Positions 52,964 to 62,111 of a stretch of DNA of 64,000 nt are shown here, in pieces. A model generated the notes under the pieces. It was given only the letters and a program-made list of their open reading frames with translations, made no database searches and had not been told where the DNA came from. A program made the translations under genes and the position numbers. Numbering within the stretch: the stretch's first letter is position 1; every line of letters starts with the position of its first letter. Source of the DNA: Cohnella terricola (GTDB lineage Bacteria; Bacillota; Bacilli; Paenibacillales; Paenibacillaceae); NCBI RefSeq assembly GCF_007786475.1, contig NZ_VNJJ01000004.1, positions 127,058-191,057 on the forward strand, in the 5' to 3' direction.

Positions 52964-54405
52964 GCCCGCGTCTCCTCCCTTTTGCCCTTGCCCCATTCCG
53001 GCAGCGCCACGTAGATCGTCGTGCCCTTGCCGTATTCGCTCTCCGCCCGGATGCGACCGCCGTGCTCCTCCACGATCTGCTTCGCGATCGAGAGGCCGAG
53101 TCCGCTGCCGCCGGTCGAAGAATTGCGCGAGGGATCCGCACGGTAGAACCGGTCGAAGACGTGCGGAAGCTCCTCCTCGGCGATACCTTGGCCGTTGTCG
53201 GCGATGCCGATCACAACGTCGCCGTCTTGGCGGACGACCTGCATGCCGATGAATCCGTCGGTTTTGTCCATGTATTTCATCGCGTTCTCCAATATATTAA
53301 TAAGCACTCGCTTCAGCTTCTCGCGATCCGCCTTGACGAACACCGGTTCCTCCGGCAGCGCGGCCAGCTCCAGCTTGATGCCCTTCTTTTCCATGTCGAC
53401 CTGCAGTTCCCGGGCGCAATCGAGCAAATAACCGCCGATATCCACCCGCTCGAAATCGAACGGCAGCTTGCCCATATCCAGCTTGGAAATGAGGAACAGC
53501 TCGTCGATCATCCTGTCCATGTCCGTCGCTTTGGCATAGATCGTCTTCACGTACCGGTCCAGCTTCTCGGGGGAATTCGTCACCCCGTCCATGATGCCTT
53601 CGACGTAACCTTTGATCGCGGTTACCGGCGTTTTCAAATCGTGCGAAATGTTCGAGACGAGCTCCTTGCGGTTTTCTTCGTATTGCAGTTGCACTTCGAC
53701 CGATTCCTTCAGTTTCTTACGCATCTCTTCGAACGCCACGCTAAGCTTGCCGATCTCGTCCTTGGACCGCGGCTTCACCTCGTGATCGAGATTTCCCTCC
53801 TTGATCTCTTCCGTCGCTTTCTGCAACGTTTGCAGAGGGCGAATAATGCTGCGGGAAACCAAATACGTCAATACCCCGTTCGTCAACGCCAGGATCAGCA
53901 GGAAAGCGCCGACCATGCCGATCAAGTAGTTCTGCCAGTATTCGGGAATAGGATTCTCGTCCGAGACGACGAATACCGATAGCTCCCGCCGGTCCGCCAG
54001 CAGGAAATCCTCCTGGACGACGATCCAGCGATTGCCGTAAAAATCCCCTTTAAATTCATGGAACGACGCGAATTCGGGAAGCTTCCGGTTCGCTTGGTCG
54101 CGGTCCAAGCCTGGCGGTGCGTATAAAATCTCCCCGCCGACGCGGACGATCAGGCCCATGCCCATTTCGCCCAAGCGCAGGCTCAAATCTTCGACAAAGA
54201 CATCCCGCAGGAACACCTCCGGCTCACGCAAGCCCATCTGCTTGATCTCAGAGTACATTTGCTCTCCCCGATCCATAGCTTTCGATATCGGGGCATCCCG
54301 TAATCCTCCCCAATGCGAGACCGCGGCGACGACCACCACCGTCAGTAGGAACGGGACGACGAGCATGGCCACATAGGACAAGACAAGCCTTACGCGAATA
54401 GACAC
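52960..54405 (-). CDS. Sensor histidine kinase, HisKA/HATPase type
   Basis: 481 aa. Membrane segments near 8-30 and 165-190 flank an extracellular sensor. HAMP (about 190-245), HisKA with phospho-His in LVSNISHDLKTPVTAIKGYV (about 262-280), and HATPase_c with RVLINILENAMKYM, IGIADNGQGIAEEELP and GGSGLGLSIAKQIV. The start codon is GTG with AAGGAG 8 nt upstream, immediately after the permease gene. Signal unknown; gene neighbours point to a peptide or envelope stress. Confidence 0.93.
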   Translation of the reverse strand: MSIRVRLVLSYVAMLVVPFLLTVVVVAAVSHWGGLRDAPISKAMDRGEQMYSEIKQMGLREPEVFLRDVFVEDLSLRLGEMGMGLIVRVGGEILYAPPGLDRDQANRKLPEFASFHEFKGDFYGNRWIVVQEDFLLADRRELSVFVVSDENPIPEYWQNYLIGMVGAFLLILALTNGVLTYLVSRSIIRPLQTLQKATEEIKEGNLDHEVKPRSKDEIGKLSVAFEEMRKKLKESVEVQLQYEENRKELVSNISHDLKTPVTAIKGYVEGIMDGVTNSPEKLDRYVKTIYAKATDMDRMIDELFLISKLDMGKLPFDFERVDIGGYLLDCARELQVDMEKKGIKLELAALPEEPVFVKADREKLKRVLINILENAMKYMDKTDGFIGMQVVRQDGDVVIGIADNGQGIAEEELPHVFDRFYRADPSRNSSTGGSGLGLSIAKQIVEEHGGRIRAESEYGKGTTIYVALPEWGKGKREETRA

Positions 54406-54407
54406 TT

Positions 54408-55157
54408 TCAGAGCTCCTTTTTATCGAAGAAATAAAACCCTGCCGTAAAAAACAATATACTACATGCCACCAGAAACATAAACACGTTCAAAGTCTGCCC
54501 CATTGCCATCGGGTTCCCCAGCCAGAGCGTATGCCAATCCAGGTAGGTCGCGGGGGAATACGAGGACGCTTGCGGAAAGAAGAGCGCGCCGGCCTTCGCC
54601 GCGACGTACAGCAACAAGCTTACGGTAAGAGCCCCGCTTGCGGTCGAGAAAAATTGCGCCAGAAAGACGGCGATGAAGCTCAGCGCCGCCAGCGGCACGA
54701 ATGCCGCCCCGTAAGCGACCGCCCAGTCGAGTACGGCGTTCGGCGTAAGTCCGCCGCTTAGAAACAAGGACGCGATCGCCGATCCGACTAGCGCGAGGAT
54801 CAAATAAGCGGCGATGACCAGGCAAAGCGAGATTTGCTTCGACGCGAATACTTTGAAGCGCGAGAGCGGTCTTGTCAGCAGGATCTTCATCGTGCGGTCT
54901 CCTTGTTCCCCCGAGAACAGGTCCGCGGCCCCCATGAAGACGAAGAGGGGGAGGAAAAAAACGGTGAACAAGCCGAGCAGCTTGATCGGATAATCGCCCG
55001 AAGTCACGGCGCCGATGCCGAAACCGCTCTGAGCGTTCGCGAGAAGCAGCCCCCCGCCGATCGAAAGTAGCAAGGTCGCGGCCAGGAAAAACCAAGTTTT
55101 TTTCCGATAGGCGATCTTCGATAATTCGTTCAAGACGTTCGCGAATAAGCTAGACAT
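54408..55157 (-). CDS. ABC-2 type transporter permease
   Basis: 249 aa with six membrane segments (about 20-40, 55-75, 105-130, 140-165, 175-195, 220-245). FSGEQGDRTMKILLTRPLSR is the usual cytoplasmic stretch of ABC-2 permeases. It overlaps the ATPase gene by 8 nt. In context it is the membrane part of an exporter controlled by the kinase/regulator pair downstream. Confidence 0.88.
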   Translation of the reverse strand: MSSLFANVLNELSKIAYRKKTWFFLAATLLLSIGGGLLLANAQSGFGIGAVTSGDYPIKLLGLFTVFFLPLFVFMGAADLFSGEQGDRTMKILLTRPLSRFKVFASKQISLCLVIAAYLILALVGSAIASLFLSGGLTPNAVLDWAVAYGAAFVPLAALSFIAVFLAQFFSTASGALTVSLLLYVAAKAGALFFPQASSYSPATYLDWHTLWLGNPMAMGQTLNVFMFLVACSILFFTAGFYFFDKKEL

Positions 55158-55890
55158 GGGCGATCGCTCTCCTTTCTTCCCGCACCTCGTGAAGGAACAA
55201 TTCCTCCAATGTAGCGAAGCGGCCTCCCAGCAGCTCAGAACGCGGACCTTCCCGAATCAGCTTGCCCTCGTGCAGAATGCCGATGCGATTGCACATCAGT
55301 TCCATCTCGTGCACAAGGTGGCTAGAGAGGAAAAAGGTCGTGCGCTCCTCGCGGGCCAGCCGCAGGATAATCTCGCGAATATGAACCGTGCCTTCGATAT
55401 CGAGACCATTCGTCGGCTCGTCGAGAACGAGCAGCTCCGGCTTCGACAGAACGGCTGCCGCCAGGCCGAGCCGCTGCTTCATGCCGAGCGAGTACTGGTC
55501 GACTCTCTCCCGCTGAACGTTGCTTAGGCCGACGAGCTCAAGCACCTCGTCTACGCGCGAGGCCGGAAGGCCTGGGTAAAATCTCGCGGCCATCTCCAGA
55601 TTTTTTCTCCCGCTCATGTAGCCGTAAGCCTCCGCCGTCTCGATCAGCACGCCGACTTTGGCCATGGCCTGTTCATAATTCGCGGCCACGTCGTGCCCGA
55701 ACAACCGGACCTTGCCCCGATCCGCCCTGCTCAATCCGGCCATGATCTTCATGACCGTCGTCTTACCCGCTCCGTTTGGTCCGAAGAAGCCATAGACGTC
55801 GCCCCTCCGCACGCTCAGGCTGATGTCGCGAATACCTCTTCTGTTGCGGAACGTTTTCGTTAATCCTTCGATCTCCACGATCGTATCCAT
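55150..55890 (-). CDS. ABC transporter ATP-binding protein (BcrA-like)
   Basis: 246 aa. Walker A GPNGAGKTTVMKIMAGL, signature YSLGMKQRLGLAAAVL (LGMKQ in place of LSGGQ, as in BcrA-type ATPases), Walker B LLVLDEPTNGLD and the H-loop in TTFFLSSHLVHEM. AAGGAGG precedes the ATG. Such ATPases with an ABC-2 permease often give self-protection from lantibiotics or bacitracin, but the substrate is not proven. Confidence 0.92.
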   Translation of the reverse strand: MDTIVEIEGLTKTFRNRRGIRDISLSVRRGDVYGFFGPNGAGKTTVMKIMAGLSRADRGKVRLFGHDVAANYEQAMAKVGVLIETAEAYGYMSGRKNLEMAARFYPGLPASRVDEVLELVGLSNVQRERVDQYSLGMKQRLGLAAAVLSKPELLVLDEPTNGLDIEGTVHIREIILRLAREERTTFFLSSHLVHEMELMCNRIGILHEGKLIREGPRSELLGGRFATLEELFLHEVREERRAIAHV

Positions 55891-55986
55891 GCGCTAAACC
55901 TCCTTGCCCCTTATGGGGGATTCGGAAGAGGAAGAGCGACGCGGTTCCAGATTTCATGCTCCGCTCCGTTCTTCTCTCCACGTTGA

Positions 55987-56910
55987 TTATTTCTTATGCC
56001 AACGGCCGAAATCTTCGGACAGCGGCTTCACAGTCTCCGTCTTCTTGCCGGTCAAGTCAACGACGTCGGCTACCGTACTGCCGTAATCGGAGAAACCCGC
56101 GCCCAGCTTCACGACGACGTCGTGGCTCGCGCCTTGGGCATCCTTGCCGCTAACGCGAATCTCGGCTTCTTGTTTCGAGAACCGATTATCGGCGTTCACG
56201 TCGGCGTCGAGGTTCACGGCTTCGATCCGGATGTCCTGCGCCAGCTTGGGAAGGCTATCCTTTAGGCTGAGCAGGTCGACGCCGAACGTGTCCGCGGGAG
56301 TCGAGGCCGGCAGGCCGCCGCGGTCTCTTCCGCTTTCGCGGATCAACAGCGAGCCGATGGCATTAACGAGCGTAGGAATCCGGCTCCCCTCCAGGCGCAG
56401 CGAGATTTCCTTTCCGTCACCCTGATCCTGTAGGATCACTTCGTTCTTGAGATTGCCGACGAGCGCGTCCAGCACTTTCTCCGCTTCTTGGGCGAATGCC
56501 GGATCGTGCTGACCGAAACCTTCCTTGCTCTCCCGCCAGTCGCGCTTTTCGCCGGACTTTTCTATGATGCGATAGACGTCGGACCCGCTTGTCTTCACGA
56601 CCGTCGTCCCTTCCTGCCCGTAAACTTGAATGCGCTGCTTTTCGTCACCGCTCTGTACGGTCAGATCGACGCTGCTACGGCTCCCGTCTCCCGTCTTCAT
56701 TGTGGAATTCGCTTCGATCAGCATTTTGCCGTTATCCACGATGGACAGGCTCGCCCGATGCGTCACGTTCTCGATGGCAACCGTGTTCTTGACGGCGGAT
56801 TTGAACGCCTCGTACCCCGGAGCTTTCCCGATGCCCGCATAGACCGACGACACCAACAATACGCTTCCCGCTACAACTCCCGCTCCGATCATCGCCAACT
56901 TCTTGTTCAT
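55987..56910 (-). CDS. Exported protein of unknown function, first gene of the exporter operon
   Basis: 307 aa. An N-terminal hydrophobic segment (about 5-25: AMIGAGVVAGSVLLVSSVYA) is a signal peptide or anchor; the rest is soluble, with alternating beta strands (SLSIVDNGKMLIEANSTMKT, SSVDLTVQSGDEKQRIQVYG) and a late charged region. I recognise no domain. AAGGAGG lies 8 nt before the ATG. It precedes the ATPase, permease, kinase and regulator genes by 96 nt and so may be an accessory sensor, a ligand-binding or protection protein of that system. Confidence 0.72.
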   Translation of the reverse strand: MNKKLAMIGAGVVAGSVLLVSSVYAGIGKAPGYEAFKSAVKNTVAIENVTHRASLSIVDNGKMLIEANSTMKTGDGSRSSVDLTVQSGDEKQRIQVYGQEGTTVVKTSGSDVYRIIEKSGEKRDWRESKEGFGQHDPAFAQEAEKVLDALVGNLKNEVILQDQGDGKEISLRLEGSRIPTLVNAIGSLLIRESGRDRGGLPASTPADTFGVDLLSLKDSLPKLAQDIRIEAVNLDADVNADNRFSKQEAEIRVSGKDAQGASHDVVVKLGAGFSDYGSTVADVVDLTGKKTETVKPLSEDFGRWHKK

Positions 56911-57077
56911 TTTCTTATCCTCCTTGGACTCTTTTTTGGAAATCCTCTCGGCTTCCTGAATCCATCTTAGCCCGCGGACCTAAACTCCCCGTAAATCGGT
57001 CCTTAACCGCTTCTAAAAAAGTATAAAAATTTTATAAACTCGATACCCGGATTCTGCAAACGATAGAATCGGACAAG

Positions 57078-57104
57078 CCAAAAAGGCGGGCATAGGCCCG
57101 CCTT
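57078..57104 (-). terminator. Terminator of the rhamnosidase gene
   Basis: AAGGCGGGC and GCCCGCCTT form a 9-bp stem with a 4-nt loop; on the minus strand it ends in TTTTTGG, 18 nt after the stop. Confidence 0.85.
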
Positions 57105-57122
57105 GGCGACTTGCGATCTCGA

Positions 57123-60017
57123 TTAGATCAATCGTTCCAGCTTCGTTTCCTTGATCTCGCCCGCGATGCCTTCCGGAAGCTTGATCTGAACGATCACGTC
57201 CGCCGGATACGAGACGTCCAACTGCATCCGTCCCGCCGCTTCGTCCATCGTCCAACTGACGTCGATCCGACCGCCCGCCGGATGCGGCACGCTTCCGCGC
57301 GCCCACGAGAGCCCACAAGGAACCGGGGCAATCTCGACCTCGGTCCAGCCCGGAGCGAGGCTGCGTACGCCGAGCGTCTCGCGGCCTAGAAAATAGCCCG
57401 GCGCCGACGACCAGGCGTGGCAATGACTGCGCGTGAGTTGGTCCGGATTGGCGCGGTTCTCGAGGAAGTTCGGATACTGCTCCCAACAAGTCGTCGCCCC
57501 ATGGCGAATCATGTTGCCGTAGTTCTTGCGGATATCGTCTAGAATGACGTTCACTCCGCCGACTTTGGCCAAAGCTTCATAATAGAAGAAGGACATGAAC
57601 GGGCTGCCGATCTGCACAAAATCCGCCGGCGTCGAGAACAGATAAGCGTCCATGGTCCGCTTGCGCTCGCCTTGGGCGACACCCGTCAGCGAAGCGACGA
57701 CCTGAGTCTGCATGCTGAGCACGTTCGAACGGCGACCGTCCGCGTGAATGCAGTCGATATACGCTTGTTTCTCTTCATTCCAGAGGTGCGCGTTGATCGC
57801 AGCCGCTAGCCGGTCCGCAGCTTCGGCGAATTTGGCCGCGCTCTCGGCGTCCCCCGTAAGCTCGCCCATCTCGGACGCGACGCGAAGCGTTTGCGCGAGG
57901 AACAAGTTCTGGTGCGTAACGATACCTTCGTTTGGCTGATCGATCGGCGACCAGTCCAGCAAGTTCCATCCTTTAACGTTAAACAAGCCGTTCTCGTCGA
58001 TCTTCAGCAGGTAATGCTCCATCGTATACCTTATGTGGCCGTACATTTCTACCGCGAACGCCTTGTCGTTCGTCTGCTCGTAATACTCCTTGCAGGCGAT
58101 CGCCCAGAAAAACGTCCAGTTCGGGATGACGCTGCTCCACCCGCTCGGCACTTGGTCCGCGTACAGCGGAGATTGAAATTTCGATCCGGGCACGAGTCTG
58201 AGGCATCGCTTTACGATGTCCTGCGCGCCGAACAAATAATTGCCGACCAGCGCTTCATTACGGCTGTCCCCGACCCAGAAAGCCTGTTCGTAAGCCGGGC
58301 AATCGACGAACGTATCCTCCATGCACAGCTTCGTCGTATGCTTGCTGATCTCCCAGATGTCGTTCAACAGCGAATCGGAGCATTCGAAACGGCCCACTTC
58401 CGCGATCGGGTAGTTGCTCTGCGAGAACGAGACTCCGTAAATCTTCACGGGCGCCGCAGCGTTCCTCACGTTCAAAGCTAAATAGCGGAACCCTCTGCGA
58501 ATAGGCGTCGCGTAAGCCTGGCGGCCCGAACGGGCGACGTACCGGATCGTATGGTCAAGGCCGTACGTCTGCTGGCGATAATTCCCGTCCATATACTCGA
58601 AGCCGTACCAATCGAGCACCGTTCCCGCTCCCGCTTCGATCTCGAAAGACAGGTAACCCGAATACTCCTTGCCGAAATCGAGCAGCACTTCGGTATCGAA
58701 TCCTTCGAACACCGGAACGACACCCGCTTCGGCGTTCGGGATGATCGCGTTCTGAAGCTGCGCGGGAACGGCGAGCGGCACGTTATCCTTCCGCCATACG
58801 CAGAGGCCGAAGACGTCGGCTTCGGATATGTATTTCGGCAGGACCGGCTTGGATTTATCCGCATACCGTGCCAGATCCTTCGCGCTCTTGACCGCACCGA
58901 GGACGGACTTGTACGCCTCGTCCTCCCAGTCCACTTCCCGGGAGGGCTTATGGTCGTAGATAACGGAATGGTCGTAAGGACCGACCGCCAGGAACGGGGA
59001 TTCCGCTTCTCCTTCCGTCGGGAAGGCAAAGATCAGCTCGATCGGATCTTCCGCGTAGACGCCGATTTCCAGCTTGCCGTGATGCACGTGGATCGTCGAG
59101 ATGTCGATCAAGAGCAAGTTGTCCCCTTCGACCAATTCGACATCCAGGTAACGCTCCGGATCGACTCCGTAGAAACGGTTCATCTCACAGATTCCCCCGT
59201 TTAAGGAACAGGCTTTTAAGCACTCGCCCCAAGCCAGGAACCCGAGCGTCGCCGGTCCTGCCTTGCTTGCGCGAATCGACGTCGCCACGTAACCGGTGAA
59301 TTGCACGATGTCCGCGTGGTCCTCGCTGCCCGGAGCCATAACGGCGCGCACATCGATGACTGTCGACAGCTTGAACGAGTTCACCTTGGCGAGCGATTCG
59401 ACGCGAACCGGATAGACGGTTTCTTCCGTCAGCATCGGAATATCGCGCGGCTTCAGGGCCGTCCACGGCGCCATGCCGACTTCGCCGAGTTCGGCGGCGA
59501 GCGTCCAGCCCGAATCGTCGTAACCAGGGTTCATCCAATCGCCGTCCCAGACTTGCGCGTCCACGTATTCGGCGAACGCCTGCTGACAAGACATCCGGGG
59601 CGATCGTGGATGCTGCCCGAGGTGGATCGAAGTCAGCCAAGAAGCGTCCGTCTTCAAGCCGACTTCGCCCGACCCGTAGTCGAGCTGGGCCAAGAGACCG
59701 CCGCGACCGCGAATATAATAGAAAGTGGACACGCCGAAATGCAGCACGAGCGCCGCAATCGTATTTTTCTCTCCCGGACGGAGCAGATGGCCGATTTCGT
59801 AAGTATCGAAGGACTGCTCAAACGGCCAAGACCGCACCGGGCCTCGTCCCACCTGCGTTCCGTTGACGTAGAGCACGTATCTCGAATCCGCGGAGATACG
59901 CAGCGATGCTGCTTCCGCCCCCGTCGCGGGGACGTCGAACGTTCTTCGGAAGCATCTCCATTCGTTTCGCGGGCTGGCTTCCCCGTCGCCCCATATCCAC
60001 AAAGCTTTCCAGCTCAT
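57123..60017 (-). CDS. GH78 alpha-L-rhamnosidase
   Basis: 964 aa, no signal peptide. N-terminal beta-sandwich and carbohydrate-binding-like parts (KALWIWGDGEASPRNEWRCF, SADSRYVLYVNGTQVGRGPV, about 1-180) precede the catalytic (alpha/alpha)6 barrel. The motif FVDCPAYEQAFWVGDSRNEA (about 570-590) holds the likely acid Glu. A C-terminal beta domain (about 860-955) includes the TEVEIAPVPCGLSWARGSVP stretch. It would release L-rhamnose from oligosaccharides or plant glycosides. The divergent AraC gene at 60149 probably regulates it. With the GH105 operon it suggests pectin side-chain use. Confidence 0.88.
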   Translation of the reverse strand: MSWKALWIWGDGEASPRNEWRCFRRTFDVPATGAEAASLRISADSRYVLYVNGTQVGRGPVRSWPFEQSFDTYEIGHLLRPGEKNTIAALVLHFGVSTFYYIRGRGGLLAQLDYGSGEVGLKTDASWLTSIHLGQHPRSPRMSCQQAFAEYVDAQVWDGDWMNPGYDDSGWTLAAELGEVGMAPWTALKPRDIPMLTEETVYPVRVESLAKVNSFKLSTVIDVRAVMAPGSEDHADIVQFTGYVATSIRASKAGPATLGFLAWGECLKACSLNGGICEMNRFYGVDPERYLDVELVEGDNLLLIDISTIHVHHGKLEIGVYAEDPIELIFAFPTEGEAESPFLAVGPYDHSVIYDHKPSREVDWEDEAYKSVLGAVKSAKDLARYADKSKPVLPKYISEADVFGLCVWRKDNVPLAVPAQLQNAIIPNAEAGVVPVFEGFDTEVLLDFGKEYSGYLSFEIEAGAGTVLDWYGFEYMDGNYRQQTYGLDHTIRYVARSGRQAYATPIRRGFRYLALNVRNAAAPVKIYGVSFSQSNYPIAEVGRFECSDSLLNDIWEISKHTTKLCMEDTFVDCPAYEQAFWVGDSRNEALVGNYLFGAQDIVKRCLRLVPGSKFQSPLYADQVPSGWSSVIPNWTFFWAIACKEYYEQTNDKAFAVEMYGHIRYTMEHYLLKIDENGLFNVKGWNLLDWSPIDQPNEGIVTHQNLFLAQTLRVASEMGELTGDAESAAKFAEAADRLAAAINAHLWNEEKQAYIDCIHADGRRSNVLSMQTQVVASLTGVAQGERKRTMDAYLFSTPADFVQIGSPFMSFFYYEALAKVGGVNVILDDIRKNYGNMIRHGATTCWEQYPNFLENRANPDQLTRSHCHAWSSAPGYFLGRETLGVRSLAPGWTEVEIAPVPCGLSWARGSVPHPAGGRIDVSWTMDEAAGRMQLDVSYPADVIVQIKLPEGIAGEIKETKLERLI

Positions 60018-60148
60018 CTCAACACATCCTTAGTCGTTGTCTTCCTCTCTTCATTGTAAAAAATCAGGCGCCGAACGTTATGGGTTGATCACGACATCGA
60101 ATGGATATATGATGACTTCATCAAACGAAAACGGAATAGGGGCGAATT

Positions 60149-61045
60149 ATGAGGAAATCGGCTGTCTGGTTAGAAAAGGGGGAACTGTTTTTCCATAACG
60201 GACTGAACATTTACGTCAACAGGGTCAACGAGCGATTCGACCTTCCGGAGCACGAGCACGATTTCATCGAAATCTGTTACGTCTGGTCGGGAAGCGGTTT
60301 TCATTACATCGGCGACGAGACGATCCGCGTTTCCCAGGGGGATTTGTTTTTCCTGCCGGTCGGCATCAGCCATATATTTCGACCGTCGTCTCCCGAGGCG
60401 AAGGAACCGCTTATGATCGTCAATTGTATTTTCGACGAGAAAATCTTCCGCTTCCTGACTTCGGTCCTGCCCGCCGAATACGGCCTTTACCGATTTCTCC
60501 ATCTCGTCTCCGAGCCCGGGCGATGGCTGCATATGCGGGAGAAAGCCGGCGAATTCTGCAGGCTGTTCGACTCGCTTCACGCCGAGTTCGAGAACAAGCG
60601 CACCGGCTTCGAGACGATGCTCGTCGGCCTCCTGCTGCAACTGTTAATCGGCATGGAGCGAACCTTGGAACAGGGTAACGCTTCCGCCGAAGACAATGCC
60701 GATTCCGACCGGACCGATCGCGCGCTGCTGTACATCCGAGATCGCCTTCACGAGAAACCGACCTTGGCATGCGTAGCCAAGCACGCTGGCATCGGCGAAA
60801 GGCAGCTGCAACGCGACCTGACGGCGCGGATGGGGCTCTCATTCACCGCGCTTCTGCGTAAAGAAAGGATCGACCGCAGCCGTCAGCTGCTGACCGATCC
60901 TTTCCTGGCTTCCCTTACGGTGGCCGATATCGCTTCGCGCTCCGGCCTTCCCGATCTCAAGCGGTTCCACCGCATATTCAAAGAAACAACTGGTTTGACA
61001 CCGGCACAATACCGTCGGCATTATGCCGAGCAAACAACTTCATGA
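60149..61045 (+). CDS. AraC-family regulator of the rhamnosidase gene
   Basis: 298 aa. N-terminal cupin domain (about 15-130: FDLPEHEHDFIEICYVWSGS, FFLPVGISHIFRPSS) and C-terminal helix-turn-helices (about 195-295: LHEKPTLACVAKHAGIGERQ, LTVADIASRSGLPDLKRFHR, TGLTPAQYRRHY). This is the layout of RhaR/RhaS-type rhamnose regulators. Divergent from the GH78 gene with 131 bp between. Its stop overlaps the end of the convergent SLH gene by 6 nt. Confidence 0.9.
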   Translation: MRKSAVWLEKGELFFHNGLNIYVNRVNERFDLPEHEHDFIEICYVWSGSGFHYIGDETIRVSQGDLFFLPVGISHIFRPSSPEAKEPLMIVNCIFDEKIFRFLTSVLPAEYGLYRFLHLVSEPGRWLHMREKAGEFCRLFDSLHAEFENKRTGFETMLVGLLLQLLIGMERTLEQGNASAEDNADSDRTDRALLYIRDRLHEKPTLACVAKHAGIGERQLQRDLTARMGLSFTALLRKERIDRSRQLLTDPFLASLTVADIASRSGLPDLKRFHRIFKETTGLTPAQYRRHYAEQTTS

Positions 61046-62044
61046 TTTGATTAGCCGAAGAATCGTAACGACCGCTTCCGCCCGGGTAGCCTTGTCATTG
61101 GATGCGAACAGATTATTCGCTTTACCTGAGATCAGACCCGCTTCGGCCGCTGCCGTAACATATCTCTGCGCATAGACCGGAATTTGATCCGCATCGGCAA
61201 AAGCCGGCTTCGCTGCCGCATCTGTCGCGAGACCAAATGCGCGAGCGAAGATCGTGACCATCTCGGCTCGGGAAATCGGCTGATTGCCGCGGAAGGTGTT
61301 ATCCTCGTATCCGCTAATGAATTGAGCCTTGACCGCAGCCGAAACGGAAGATCTTGCCCATGCCGGTATTTGGCTCGCATCGGCGAACGACAGCTCTGGG
61401 GTTTCTTCTAACGTCAATTGTTTCGCGCGCGCCAATATCGCGACGAACTCGGTGCGGGTTATCTGCGCCTGCGGCCGGAAAGTCCCGTCGCTATAGCCGG
61501 TGACTATGCCGAGTTTAACTGCTCTTTGAATAGCCGCTTCCGCCCAATGCCCGGCCATATCTTTCAGCAGGGCTTTGCCGATCGCGACGGAAATTCGCAC
61601 GCCAGCGTTTTGCGTCGTTTTCTCAAGTTTAGAATTGACCAGTGACACATCCTTGATCTCGATCGCGGCATTTCCCCCGCCGATGGTTTTGAACGTTAAC
61701 GTAAAAAATTTCAAGTTCCCGTTGTCGCCGGGCTTTTCGCCGACTTTCGTATGGGCGAAGGTGAGACGGTTTCCTTTGACGATGGGCGGTACGGTGAATC
61801 CTTGGGGTGCTCCGTTCGCTTCCTTAAACTTCAGCCGGCTGGCATCGAACTCCAGGTTAAATTCGTAGGCGTATACATCCGAAAGATTCGTTCCCTTAAC
61901 GCTGATCTGAATTTCGCTGCCCAGATCGGCTTTATCGCTCGCGATCAGGGCATAGGAGGGAGCCGCGGCTCGCGTCGTTTGCGGCAGCATCCAAGGCAGG
62001 CATAGCAACAACGCCATAGATAGACTTGCTAATTTGCGAGTCAT
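61040..62044 (-). CDS. Surface protein: cohesin domain plus three SLH domains
   Basis: About 334 aa. Signal peptide (about 1-30), a cohesin-type beta-sandwich (about 30-165: LGSEIQISVKGTNLSDVYAY ... FNLEFDASRLKF ... LKFFTLTFKTIGGGNAAIEI) and three SLH repeats (about 170-330: MAGHWAEAAIQRAVKLGIVT, PAWARSSVSAAVKAQFISGY, PVYAQRYVTAAAEAGLISGK) that attach to pyruvylated cell-wall polymers. I start at the ATG at 62044 with AGAGGA 9 nt upstream. It lies directly downstream of the dockerin-like protein gene, so the pair could dock one protein to the cell surface. Confidence 0.87.
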   Translation of the reverse strand: MTRKLASLSMALLLCLPWMLPQTTRAAAPSYALIASDKADLGSEIQISVKGTNLSDVYAYEFNLEFDASRLKFKEANGAPQGFTVPPIVKGNRLTFAHTKVGEKPGDNGNLKFFTLTFKTIGGGNAAIEIKDVSLVNSKLEKTTQNAGVRISVAIGKALLKDMAGHWAEAAIQRAVKLGIVTGYSDGTFRPQAQITRTEFVAILARAKQLTLEETPELSFADASQIPAWARSSVSAAVKAQFISGYEDNTFRGNQPISRAEMVTIFARAFGLATDAAAKPAFADADQIPVYAQRYVTAAAEAGLISGKANNLFASNDKATRAEAVVTILRLIKS

Positions 62045-62072
62045 CGGCTTCATTCCTCTTTCCATCGAATCA

Positions 62073-62100
62073 GGGAGGATGGAAGTTACGCCATCCTCCC
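62073..62100 (-). terminator. Hairpin between the two surface-protein genes
   Basis: GGGAGGATGG and CCATCCTCCC form a perfect 10-bp stem, 11 nt past the stop of the dockerin-like protein gene. No T-run follows, so read-through to the SLH gene is likely. Confidence 0.65.
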
Positions 62101-62111
62101 CGATCGGGATA

